Assembly (NCBI RefSeq): GCF_038630985.1
Contig: NZ_CP152049.1
Span: 2,127,501-2,191,500, forward strand
Length of the DNA: 64,000 nt
Direction: 5' to 3'
From: Paenibacillus sp. FSL H8-0548
GTDB taxonomy: Bacteria > Bacillota > Bacilli > Paenibacillales > Paenibacillaceae
Part shown: positions 46,207 through 55,243 of the stretch, piece after piece
Numbering within the stretch: the stretch's first letter is position 1
How the letters are laid out: every line of letters starts with the position of its first letter
The notes under the pieces: generated by a model
The model's input: the letters and a program-made list of their open reading frames with translations, nothing else
Told to the model about the DNA's origin: nothing
The model's database searches: none
Made by a program: the position numbers and the translations under genes

Positions 46207-46460
46207 ATCATTTAATTTGCTTCTTTTTGGGGATTTTTTAGCTTCAGATGGGAATAAGGGTGTTACCTGTCTCGGCCGAGCTGCTGCCTGCTGCTATGTT
46301 GCTATGTTGCACATTTGCAGTAACTGCGTAGTGAATTGCCTTGCGAGGGACTCTATCCTGCATATCTGCATTAGAATAGCTAGGTTTCAATGCTGCATGC
46401 TCCTCGTAGGCGCTCTATCGTACGTATGTACAACATAGACACGGGTCTGCACGAGAAAAC

Positions 46461-46494
46461 AGCCCCTGTCCTGCAAATATGCAGGATAGGGGCT
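46461..46494 (-). terminator. Palindrome after copD, probable terminator
   Basis: AGCCCCTGTCCTGCA and TGCAGGATAGGGGCT pair around AATA. On the reverse strand it follows the copD stop and is trailed by GTTTTCTCG, so it may terminate copCD. It belongs to the CTATCCTGCA family. Confidence 0.65.
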
Positions 46495-46507
46495 GCCCGG
46501 GAGAGAG

Positions 46508-47593
46508 TTAAGCGATCGAAAACATAAGTCCGTAATACATGAATACAGTCGTTAGTATGCCCATGGCGAAGGCTGGAATTAGCTTGTTAGAGCGATACAT
46601 CCATACGACTCCTCCAGCCATCAGCGCTGCAGCGCCAAACATAAGGATGCTCTCCAAATGCAGCGTGAATTTCAAAGCGATATCAGGGCTGAAGCTGCCC
46701 TTATAGATTGCTGTAAATAGAGGTGAGGGAGACACGGTTTGCAGCGTTTCTTTCACGGTATGCGGCGGTGCTTGTTGACCAAGCGCCCCTGTTGCTGCGA
46801 GTACGAGCAATGCGATCACGCTTTCCGCTCTTAGCCAACGCCTTGGATTGAACGAAGGATTTCGTTCTGCCATTTTCTTATAGCCGAAGCCGTTCGTATA
46901 TGCGAATAGGAGCAGCGGCAAAATTAGCAGATGCTTGATCAGAAGCATTTGCCCGTATGGCAGCATCCATGAGTTGATATACTCAGGCGTAGTGAACGTC
47001 ATCAGTATAAAGCCTGCTAGAAGCGTAATCAGCACGCAAGCGATAGCAACAGGCGAGAACCAGCGCAGAAAGGAATGCCAGTGAGCATTGTCTTTGGCAA
47101 ACCAGCTCGTTACGAACAAAATGCCGATCCATACACTGAAAGTTAAAAAATGAGCAGCGTGCGTTACAAGCCCTCTGAATCCATAAAGCGATGAAGCATG
47201 CCCTGCATAGCCAAGCCAGACAATAAGCAGGAAAGTGACGAATAAAGCGACCTTAGGCATGTGCTTGTCATTCTGGAACGCTTTGAGGCCTAGTAGAAAA
47301 GCAAGCCCCGCAGAACCAATGGCTGTCCAAATCCAAGCCTTGCCGGTATTGATATCAAGCAAGATGCTCTTCATGATAGAGCCATAGCTCATATCAAAAT
47401 CTTTGGCAAATAAAAGAGCAAGGTTGTGAATCGGTACAAAGGACAAAATTGGAATGGCTATTGTACAGGCGAGAAGCAAACCATTCGGCACCACAATGTT
47501 TGGTTTCTTATTCTCTGGAATGAGCTTCAGCAGCAAAGCACCCGTCAAAATCGCGAAGCAAATATATAATAGACCTTCGCTTATATAAATCAT
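46508..47593 (-). CDS. CopD-family copper resistance membrane protein
   Basis: 361 residues with about eight to nine spans. The CopD domain is recognisable (HAAHFLTFSVWIGILFVTSW and MLLIKHLLILPLLLFAYTNG). CopD-type proteins act with CopC in copper handling or uptake. It starts one base into the copC stop (TAATG), so the two are coupled. Specificity for copper is inferred from the family and partner. Confidence 0.86.
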   Translation of the reverse strand: MIYISEGLLYICFAILTGALLLKLIPENKKPNIVVPNGLLLACTIAIPILSFVPIHNLALLFAKDFDMSYGSIMKSILLDINTGKAWIWTAIGSAGLAFLLGLKAFQNDKHMPKVALFVTFLLIVWLGYAGHASSLYGFRGLVTHAAHFLTFSVWIGILFVTSWFAKDNAHWHSFLRWFSPVAIACVLITLLAGFILMTFTTPEYINSWMLPYGQMLLIKHLLILPLLLFAYTNGFGYKKMAERNPSFNPRRWLRAESVIALLVLAATGALGQQAPPHTVKETLQTVSPSPLFTAIYKGSFSPDIALKFTLHLESILMFGAAALMAGGVVWMYRSNKLIPAFAMGILTTVFMYYGLMFSIA

Positions 47594-48168
47594 TATTTAC
47601 GTCTCCGAAGCATCATAATAAACGCGGCAATGACAATAATCGTACCAATGACAATTGCAGGTGTGTAATTAGGATCATCGGTATTCGTGGCAGCTTTATC
47701 GTTATTGTCAGCTTGTTCGTCAACTGCCGGGGCAGGGGTTGCCAGGTCAACATCCTCAGCATCCGATGGAGCTTCAGTTGCTGCTTCTGGTTCAGCAGTC
47801 GGATCTGCAATTACCTCAGGAGCGTCAACTGTAAAAGCATAACTGCCTTCAACAGAATGGCCGTCAGCACCAATAATGGTCCATTTTACAGTGTAAATAC
47901 CGTTAGGCAAAACGGTTGGAAGAGCGCTGCTCATCGTCATTCCATCGACCTCGATTTTATTCTTATCCATGTCCTCGCCGGCAGCATTCAACAATTTAAA
48001 ATTACTAAGCTTCTCAATCTTAGTATTAAAGGTCAGCTCTATCTGCTCAGGCGATACAGCAACCGTACTATCCTGTGCAGGTGCAGCCTCTTCTAGTGTG
48101 GAATGCGCCATGGCAACTCCTGGAACGAGCCAAAGCATGGCTAGACAAATAAACAATATTTTTTTCAT
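47593..48168 (-). CDS. CopC-domain copper-binding secreted protein
   Basis: 191 residues, ATG behind TAGGAGGTT. Signal peptide 1-21 ends VAMA, leaving mature His22 (HSTLEEAAPAQDSTV), the N-terminal histidine that ligates Cu(II) in CopC. The beta-sandwich continues to about 118 with GADGHSVEGSYAFTV. An acidic/Ala/Pro linker (about 118-160) and a C-terminal span (165-187) with RRRK tail anchor it outside the membrane. It is coupled to copD. Confidence 0.9.
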   Translation of the reverse strand: MKKILFICLAMLWLVPGVAMAHSTLEEAAPAQDSTVAVSPEQIELTFNTKIEKLSNFKLLNAAGEDMDKNKIEVDGMTMSSALPTVLPNGIYTVKWTIIGADGHSVEGSYAFTVDAPEVIADPTAEPEAATEAPSDAEDVDLATPAPAVDEQADNNDKAATNTDDPNYTPAIVIGTIIVIAAFIMMLRRRK

Positions 48169-48537
48169 TTTGAACCTCCTACAAATAATAGTGACTGATT
48201 TTCTTAGTATACTGATTGCATTATAACAGATTCGAATAAGCGTTAGCTTGCAATTGCAGGACCAATCGTTGCGTCTTTATGAACTTTCAGAGGCATATTC
48301 GAAAAGAATAGCATATGCCTTATGAAAATGGAGGAAAATGCCTGCTGTCCGTGTATAAAGGCTAGCCTATGATGAATACATATAACTACATATGGAGTAA
48401 CATTTTATTATTTGACGCGGCGGCTTAGCATCCAGAAGAGGTATTACACTACACAAAGATCGCCGTATCTTTGTTCCCAAAGGAGGTGCGCCTGCCATCG
48501 CATTAGGCATGCTTAATTGGCGAAGGGCAGGGAAGCG
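48169..48537. other. Divergent intergenic region, copC / CNNM gene
   Basis: About 370 bp between divergent genes. TATAAT- and TATACT-like hexamers on the reverse strand near 48202-48230 may serve copC, without clear -35 boxes. A hairpin ACAAAGAT/ATCTTTGT lies at 48453-48474, followed by AAAGGAGGTG (48479-48488). That site precedes no long frame, only ATG 48509 with ten codons. I could not assign a riboswitch. Confidence 0.55.
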
Positions 48538-49878
48538 TTGAATGACCCCTTACCGAATAGCTTATCCTTAATTCTTATTTTCTTTTTTGTTTTTATGAAT
48601 GGATTTTTTGTTGCAGCCGAATTCGCGATGGTTAAGGCTAGAGGAAGCCGAATGGATGCTCTAGTTTCTGAGGGCTATTTGCAGGCAAAGCTGGCTTCGC
48701 ATATGACCAATCATTTGGATACGTATTTATCCGCCTGCAAGCTGGGCATTACATTAGCCTCGCTAGGTCTCGGCGTGGTGGGAGCGCCGGCTGTTGCGAG
48801 GTTGATTGAACCGTTATTTGGTTATATCGGCGTTCAGCATGAGTGGTTAATTCATACGGTCTCGTTCGCAGCTGCGTTTTCGATCATGGCCATTGTTCAT
48901 ATGGTATTGGGTGAGCTGGCACCGAAAACGGTAGCTATTCGTAAAGCAGAAACGATAACGCTATTAACAGCGCTGCCTCTTGCTTATTTCTATAAGCTCA
49001 TGTATCCCGTTATTTGGCTGTTGAATGCTATGGCAAATCTGCTTCTTCAAAAAATGGGAATTGAACCAGTGACGGAGAAGGATTCCGCACATACCGAGGA
49101 TGAAATTCGAATCTTAATGAAGCAGAGCCACAAAAATGGTTTTATAGACAATACGGAGCTTACGCTCGTCGATAATATTTTTGAATTTACAGAAACGAAT
49201 GCTCGTGAAATTATGATTCCTCGTACAGAAATGATCTGTCTGAACACCAGCCATACACTGGAGGATAACAAGCAGCTTGCTCTGGAGCAGATGCTTACCC
49301 GTTATCCTGTATGCGAGAACGACAAGGATAATATTATCGGCTTCGTTCATATTAAGGATTTGCTGAAGGATACGACGCAGAGCCTGCGTGATATTAGGCA
49401 AATTACGAGGCCGATCACGACTGTTCCGGAATCGATGCAAATTAGTACACTGCTGAAGCTGATGCAAAAGCGGAAATCACAAATTGCTATTTTAATTGAT
49501 GAGTACGGAGGAACCTCGGGCCTTGTCACGCTAGAGGACATTATGGAGGAAATCGTCGGCGAAATTCAAGATGAGTTTGACGAGGAGCGGGAGCAGCTGG
49601 AAAAACTGGAGGACAGCACGTATTCCGTTAGCGGCTTGATGCTTATTGAAGAGGTGAACAGCTTCTTCGGTCTCGATATCGAGACGGACGATTACGATAC
49701 GATTGGGGGATGGATGTATTCCAAGCTTGAAATTCCTCCTGTCAAAAGCCAAAGTGTCCAGTATGAGGGCCGCTGTGAATTTATGATTGAAGAGACGGAT
49801 CATTTGCGAATTTCGCGGGTCAACATCCGCATGCTAGGCCGCAGTCTCGAAGGGCCTGAGAAGCAGCAATGGGGCTAA
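48538..49878 (+). CDS. CNNM/CorC-type hemolysin-family transporter-like protein (DUF21-CBS-CorC_HlyC)
   Basis: 446 residues from TTG 48538 after AGGGCAGGGA; TTG 48517 is an alternative. DUF21 membrane domain (1 to about 190, FVFMNGFFVAAEFAMVKARG), CBS pair (about 205-330, with IMIPRTEMICLN and LIDEYGGTSGLVTLEDIMEE), CorC_HlyC domain (about 345-430). The family is linked to Mg2+ or Co2+ homeostasis; the hemolysin name is historical. Confidence 0.9.
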   Translation: MNDPLPNSLSLILIFFFVFMNGFFVAAEFAMVKARGSRMDALVSEGYLQAKLASHMTNHLDTYLSACKLGITLASLGLGVVGAPAVARLIEPLFGYIGVQHEWLIHTVSFAAAFSIMAIVHMVLGELAPKTVAIRKAETITLLTALPLAYFYKLMYPVIWLLNAMANLLLQKMGIEPVTEKDSAHTEDEIRILMKQSHKNGFIDNTELTLVDNIFEFTETNAREIMIPRTEMICLNTSHTLEDNKQLALEQMLTRYPVCENDKDNIIGFVHIKDLLKDTTQSLRDIRQITRPITTVPESMQISTLLKLMQKRKSQIAILIDEYGGTSGLVTLEDIMEEIVGEIQDEFDEEREQLEKLEDSTYSVSGLMLIEEVNSFFGLDIETDDYDTIGGWMYSKLEIPPVKSQSVQYEGRCEFMIEETDHLRISRVNIRMLGRSLEGPEKQQWG

Positions 49879-49900
49879 GCCTATACGGAGGTAAATAAAC

Positions 49901-49949
49901 AAGGCTGTCACCTGCAGCGTTTGGATGCGCAGAGGTGACAGCCTTATTT
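49901..49949. terminator. Bidirectional terminator between the CNNM gene and mnmA
   Basis: AAGGCTGTCACCT (49901-49913) and AGGTGACAGCCTT (49933-49945) pair exactly; an inner CTGC/GCAG pairs too, and TTTT follows. The genes are convergent. Confidence 0.88.
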
Positions 49950-49969
49950 TGCAGCTTGAAGCTTGCTGG

Positions 49970-51136
<1,167 letters not shown>

Positions 51137-51182
51137 TTATTGTATCATAGGCAGAAAACTTTTTCATGAAGATGTAAAGCTT

Positions 51183-51210
51183 TTTACACACGAGCCTAGT
51201 GTGATATGTT
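51183..51210 (+). promoter_or_regulatory. Candidate promoter of cymR with overlapping palindrome
   Basis: TTTACA (51183-51188), 16-bp spacer, TATGTT (51205-51210). The -10 lies within the perfect palindrome TATGTTAACATA (51205-51216), a possible operator. Weak consensus match. Confidence 0.4.
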
Positions 51211-51306
51211 AACATATAAGTGAAATGGGAATACAGAGGTTTATAAAGCTTTCGTAACTAGACACCATTAGAAACGACCATAAAAACAAATAAAAGAGGT
51301 GCCACT

Positions 51307-51726
51307 TTGAAAATATCGACGAAAGGCCGTTACGGCTTAACGATTATGATGGAGCTTGCGGCTAAATTTGGTGAAGGCCCGACTTCGCTCAAGAGCATTG
51401 CTGAACGAAATCAGCTTTCCGAGCACTATTTGGAGCAATTAGTAGCACCGCTGCGAAATGCAGGATTAGTAAAAAGTGTTCGAGGCGCTTATGGTGGCTA
51501 TATTTTGTCCAAGGACCCGGAAACGATTACTTCAGGTGATATTATTCGGATTTTGGAAGGGCCAATCTCACCTGTAGACTTTACGGAAGAGGATGATCCG
51601 GCTAAACGTCAGCTGTGGCTGCGTATTCGTGACAGCATCGCAGAGGTGTTGGATTCGACAACGCTTGCGGACCTGATCAATTTTGAAGATGAAGGCAAAC
51701 CTGACAGCTATATGTTCTACATTTAA
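51307..51726 (+). CDS. cymR: Rrf2-family regulator CymR (cysteine metabolism repressor)
   Basis: 139 residues, TTG start behind AAGAGGTG. MKISTKGRYGLTIMMELA, LSEHYLEQLVAPLRNAGL and VRGAYGGYILSKDPETI closely match CymR. It has no cysteine, so it cannot ligate an Fe-S cluster as IscR does. CymR represses cystine uptake and cysteine synthesis genes together with CysK. It lies 13 bp before the desulfurase, as in Bacillus subtilis. Confidence 0.92.
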   Translation: MKISTKGRYGLTIMMELAAKFGEGPTSLKSIAERNQLSEHYLEQLVAPLRNAGLVKSVRGAYGGYILSKDPETITSGDIIRILEGPISPVDFTEEDDPAKRQLWLRIRDSIAEVLDSTTLADLINFEDEGKPDSYMFYI

Positions 51727-51739
51727 AGGAAGCTAACCT

Positions 51740-52894
51740 ATGAAAAATCATTATTTTGATCATGCCGCCACTACTCCTATGCATCCAAGCGTCGCTAAAG
51801 CGATGCTTGAGGTCATGCAAGGACCTGGCGGCAATTCGTCTAGCATGCACGCATTCGGAAGATCGGCCAAACAGCAGCTCAATCGCGCACGTGATTCTAT
51901 AGCAACAGCTCTTGGCTGTAAACCTACGGAACTATTATTTACCTCTGGCGGCACAGAAAGCGACAATGCGGCATTGATCGGTGCAGCCAGAGCACAAAAA
52001 AAACACGGTAAAAACCACATCATCACGTCAGCTGGCGAACATCACGCAGTGCTTCACACCTGTGAATGGCTGGCGAAGTCAGAAGGCTTTACCGTAACGA
52101 TTCTCCCTATTGATTCTACCGGACAAACCTCACCAGAACTCGTACAAGCGGCAATTACGCCTGAGACGGGACTCATTAGCATCATGCATGGCAACAACGA
52201 GATTGGCACTCTTCAGCCTATCGAAGAAATCGGTAAAATAGCGAAGGCCAGCGGCGCAGTTTTTCATGTGGATGCTGTACAAGCCTTAAGCTGGGTCGAT
52301 TATCGTCTTCATGAACTCCCCGTTGATTTAATGAGCTTCTCCGCCCACAAAATTAATGGACCGCAAGGGGTTGGCGCGCTGTACATTGCGGCTGGAACAC
52401 CTATCGATACTATACAGCATGGCGGATCTCAAGAGAGAAAGCGGCGCGCAGGAACTGAAAATATTGCTGGCATCGTTGGCTTTGCAGCTGCTGTTGACAT
52501 TTGTGTGAACGAGCGAAAAAATAAGCAACCTTTTATGGACAAGCTTCGTAAAAGATGGATAGAGCTGCTCAGAGAGCAGGTTGAAGTCCCCATCGTTATT
52601 AACGGCAGTGAGCATCATTATTTACCTCATATTGTAAATATCAGCTTTATCGGCGTGGACACAGAGACGATGCTGATGAATTTGGATATGGAAGGTATTG
52701 CTGCTGCAAGCGGCTCAGCTTGTACCTCGGGTGCTCTTGAGCGTTCTCATGTTCTTCGGGCGATGGAATTGCCGGAGGAGCAAATTCATTCCGCTGTAAG
52801 ATTTAGCTTCGGTTTGGGGAATACTTTAGAGGAATTAGAAGATGCCGCACAGAAGGTTGGAGCAATCGTGAGGCGTATTCGTAATAACTACTAG
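51740..52894 (+). CDS. Cysteine desulfurase (NifS/IscS type, YrvO-like)
   Basis: 384 residues. PLP lysine in SFSAHKINGPQGVGALY (about residue 205) and catalytic cysteine in SGSACTSGALERSHV (about 330). It releases sulfur from cysteine as a persulfide. Adjacency to cymR points to the YrvO orthologue, which feeds MnmA for 2-thiouridine; mnmA lies 0.6 kb away on the other strand. Confidence 0.94.
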   Translation: MKNHYFDHAATTPMHPSVAKAMLEVMQGPGGNSSSMHAFGRSAKQQLNRARDSIATALGCKPTELLFTSGGTESDNAALIGAARAQKKHGKNHIITSAGEHHAVLHTCEWLAKSEGFTVTILPIDSTGQTSPELVQAAITPETGLISIMHGNNEIGTLQPIEEIGKIAKASGAVFHVDAVQALSWVDYRLHELPVDLMSFSAHKINGPQGVGALYIAAGTPIDTIQHGGSQERKRRAGTENIAGIVGFAAAVDICVNERKNKQPFMDKLRKRWIELLREQVEVPIVINGSEHHYLPHIVNISFIGVDTETMLMNLDMEGIAAASGSACTSGALERSHVLRAMELPEEQIHSAVRFSFGLGNTLEELEDAAQKVGAIVRRIRNNY

Positions 52895-52911
52895 GAGGAC
52901 TCCGGCTAAGC

Positions 52912-53448
52912 GTGATTAAACTTCAACAGCTTATTGGGCTTCCCGTTATCGTCATCCATTCCGGCAAGCTTGTAGGAACCGTTAAGGATGCTTGGTTTAA
53001 TGAGCATTGGGAACTGAAGGGCTTAATACTCGATTGCCCTAGGTGGTTTGTTTCAACTGTAAAAATAGTGGAGTGGTCTTCCGTGTTATCCTGCGGAGAG
53101 GACACCGTTATTATAGCAAATGAAGCAGAGATTATTCGGATGAAGTCGAAGCAATTGCTGCGCTCTTTTTACACAGGAGTAGTGAAATTAAAGGATTTAC
53201 CCGTGATCACTGTACAAGGTGTCCAACTTGGCAGAGTGTCTGATGTTTATTTTTATCCAAAACAGGGAACACAAATAGTAGGCTATGAGCTTACGGACGG
53301 TTTTGTTTCGGATCTGATGGAAGGACGCAGATGGTTGAAGTCACCGAGTGATCCAGAAAACGTGTTGCTCGGGGAAGACGCGATTATTGTTCCTGCTGTC
53401 AGTGAAGCGGAATTGGAGCCTGTCGCAGCTTCCAATTTCACAGAATAG
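52912..53448 (+). CDS. PRC-barrel domain protein (YrrD-like)
   Basis: 178 residues, GTG start behind AGGAGGAC. Two PRC-barrel repeats are visible: LPVIVIHSGKLVGTVKDAWF (about 7-80) and LPVITVQGVQLGRVSDVYFY (about 97-165). No membrane span. PRC-barrels often bind RNA or proteins; the role here is unknown. It is in line with the desulfurase gene and the small zinc-ribbon gene. Confidence 0.85.
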   Translation: MIKLQQLIGLPVIVIHSGKLVGTVKDAWFNEHWELKGLILDCPRWFVSTVKIVEWSSVLSCGEDTVIIANEAEIIRMKSKQLLRSFYTGVVKLKDLPVITVQGVQLGRVSDVYFYPKQGTQIVGYELTDGFVSDLMEGRRWLKSPSDPENVLLGEDAIIVPAVSEAELEPVAASNFTE

Positions 53449-53461
53449 GGAGAAATGAAAG

Positions 53462-53659
53462 ATGATGAGATGTCCGAATTGTAATTCGAAAGATATCGGA
53501 AAGATTGGTTCCCATCAATTTTATTGCTGGGGCTGCTTTATTGAACTATCGGTTAACGGCGACAAAATGTCGGTTTACCAAGTAGAAGAGGACGGTACGT
53601 TAAGCTCGCTTGATGATTTGTTCTTCGAAGAGGAAATATCGCAAATTCAAGTTAACTAA
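53462..53659 (+). CDS. Small zinc-ribbon-like protein
   Basis: 65 residues. MRCPNCNSKDIGKIG and FYCWGCFIE give a CxxC-x(14-15)-CxxC zinc ribbon, followed by an acidic C terminus (DDLFFEEEISQ). ATG 53462 or 53465 after GGGAGAAATG. It follows the PRC-barrel gene by 13 bp and precedes a terminator, suggesting one operon. I do not know its function. Confidence 0.72.
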   Translation: MMRCPNCNSKDIGKIGSHQFYCWGCFIELSVNGDKMSVYQVEEDGTLSSLDDLFFEEEISQIQVN

Positions 53660-53683
53660 TTAAGATTAATAATCATGAATATT

Positions 53684-53713
53684 AAAGGACGGTCTTTGAC
53701 CGTCCTTTTTTTT
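53684..53713 (+). terminator. Terminator after the cymR-to-zinc-ribbon unit
   Basis: AAAGGACGGTC (53684-53694), TTT loop, GACCGTCCTTT (53698-53708) and a T run. Confidence 0.93.
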
Positions 53714-53815
53714 GCTGCTTATGGATGAAGTTCACCCTGTTTACATATACTGAATTAGTTCCGCTTGTCCAGCATGAATGGCAAGTAGAATAAAGAGTGC
53801 GCGGGGGTGAGGGCG

Positions 53816-54886
53816 GTGGAGCGCTTTACGAAGAACCGTCTGTTTGTTTGGCTGATCTATCTCATATTGGGTTTGCTCGCCGTCTATTTGCTGCTGCTTA
53901 TTAAACCGATAATTGTAAATGTATATATTTTTCTGAAAGCGGTCCTTGCACCTTTTGTTATTGCTATGATTATCTCCTATGTATTGAATCCGATCGTTAC
54001 GATGCTGCATGATCGGAAGGTGCCTAGAACGATTGCTGTGCTCCTTATTTATGCGGTATTTTGCGCGGTTATTACGGTACTGCTTGTCAATTTAATTCCG
54101 ATGTTCATCGATCAGGTACAGGAGCTGAACAGGCATGTTCCAGAGCTGTCGATGCGCGCACAAAATATTGTGACCGACATTAACAATACGTCCTTTTTAC
54201 CGGAGAGCCTAAGAGGCGGTTTAAATAAGTCACTCGTGCATATCGAGAAAAAAATGTCAGAGAGCTTATTCGACTTTGTAAACAATATCGGATCAATGGT
54301 CAATGCAGTGTTCATTGCGTTTATCATTCCGTTTCTTGCCTTCTATATTTTAAAGGATTTTGATGTGTTTGAACGTACGGTCATTACTTACGTGCCGAAA
54401 TCGCATCGCAAAAACACGGTAAGACTGCTCAAGGATATTGATACAGCTCTCGGCAGCTATATTCGCGGTCAGTTTTTAGTTTGTGTCATCGTAGGCGTAT
54501 TGGCTTACTGCGGCTATTTAGTTGTTGGAATGCCATACGCTTTGCTGCTAGCGGGTATTGTGGCTATTACGAATGTCATTCCTTATCTAGGCCCCTTCTT
54601 CGGAGCAGCGCCTGCACTGCTGATGGCATCGACCGTTTCTATTAAAATGGTCATTCTTGTCGGCATCATCAATGTGCTGTGCCAAATTCTCGAGGGAAAT
54701 GTCATCTCTCCGCAGGTGGTTGGACGAACGCTTCATATCCATCCTTTGTCCATCATATTCGCTTTGCTGGTTGGGGGCGAGATCGCGGGCATTGTCGGCA
54801 TGATTTTGGCAGTTCCCATTTTTGCTGCTTGTAAGGTTATTATTCAGCATATGTTTGCTTATTACGTAAGAAGAAAGATTATTTGA
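53816..54886 (+). CDS. AI-2E family transporter (YrrI-like)
   Basis: 356 residues from GTG 53816, behind GGGGGTGAGGG; GTG 53807 is an alternative. About eight spans, with the family region FVIAMIISYVLNPIVTML, the FIIPFLAFYILKDFD stretch and AGIVAITNVIPYLGPFFGA. Substrates are uncertain; some members are Na+/H+ antiporters rather than autoinducer exporters. It precedes alaS as yrrI does in Bacillus subtilis. Its stop codon lies within the alaS promoter. Confidence 0.9.
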   Translation: MERFTKNRLFVWLIYLILGLLAVYLLLLIKPIIVNVYIFLKAVLAPFVIAMIISYVLNPIVTMLHDRKVPRTIAVLLIYAVFCAVITVLLVNLIPMFIDQVQELNRHVPELSMRAQNIVTDINNTSFLPESLRGGLNKSLVHIEKKMSESLFDFVNNIGSMVNAVFIAFIIPFLAFYILKDFDVFERTVITYVPKSHRKNTVRLLKDIDTALGSYIRGQFLVCVIVGVLAYCGYLVVGMPYALLLAGIVAITNVIPYLGPFFGAAPALLMASTVSIKMVILVGIINVLCQILEGNVISPQVVGRTLHIHPLSIIFALLVGGEIAGIVGMILAVPIFAACKVIIQHMFAYYVRRKII

Positions 54887-54911
54887 CAGGCGGAGAGGGT
54901 GTAGCTATAAT
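54883..54911 (+). promoter_or_regulatory. Consensus sigma-A promoter of alaS
   Basis: TTGACA (54883-54888), 17-bp spacer, TATAAT (54906-54911): a full consensus match. The -35 overlaps the stop codon of the upstream transporter gene. Confidence 0.9.
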
Positions 54912-54949
54912 TTTAAAATAATCAAGTATTACCAATAGGATCATAAAAC

Positions 54950-55213
54950 GTTGACGAAATGAAGTAAGCCAATGCCCGTTAGCCAGAGAGAAAGCTTCTT
55001 CGCAAATCGCTTCTTAGGAGGCGCGCTGCGTCGGTTGAGAAAGCTTTTATGACGAAGAGTGGCTGAAAGCTATTTTCGGAGTGTGAATGAACTTCACCGG
55101 CTGGACCCGTTATTGTCTAATGAAGGCGATTGCGCTTGCTGCTTGCAGCTGTGCAATAACCAGGGTGGTACCGCGAATCTATTCGTCCCTGTCTATGACA
55201 GGGGCGTTTTTTG
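54950..55213 (+). promoter_or_regulatory. T-box riboswitch of alaS, Ala specifier
   Basis: The 5' strand GACGAAATGAAGTAA contains the AGTA loop-E element; CAGAGAG begins the distal stem. On the 3' side GGCTGAAAGCTATTTTCGG has GAAA followed by specifier GCT (55069-55071), an Ala codon, then ATTTTCG pairing with CGAAAT. The T-box AGGGTGGTACCGCG is at 55162-55175. The terminator CGTCCCTGTC/ACAGGGGCG with TTTTTT ends at 55212. Low charged tRNA-Ala should allow read-through into alaS. Confidence 0.92.
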
Positions 55214-55243
55214 TGTTTTATCATTTAAAGGGGGCTCTTACTA

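Larger units (their letters stand above)
45902..46507. other. Repeat-bearing region between the methyltransferase and copD
   Basis: About 600 bp with no convincing gene. It contains TTGAACTTAAAAAAATGAAG near 45984 (start of the 64-bp repeat family), the second 188-bp repeat (46019-46206), and two CTATCCTGCA-type palindromes (46352-46380 and 46461-46494). An 81-codon open frame at 46193-46438 begins inside the repeat and is rejected. Confidence 0.7.

Noticed and set aside
46193..46438. 81-codon Cys-rich open frame
   Set aside because: Begins inside the 188-bp repeat, no ribosome site, and contains part of a palindrome copy.
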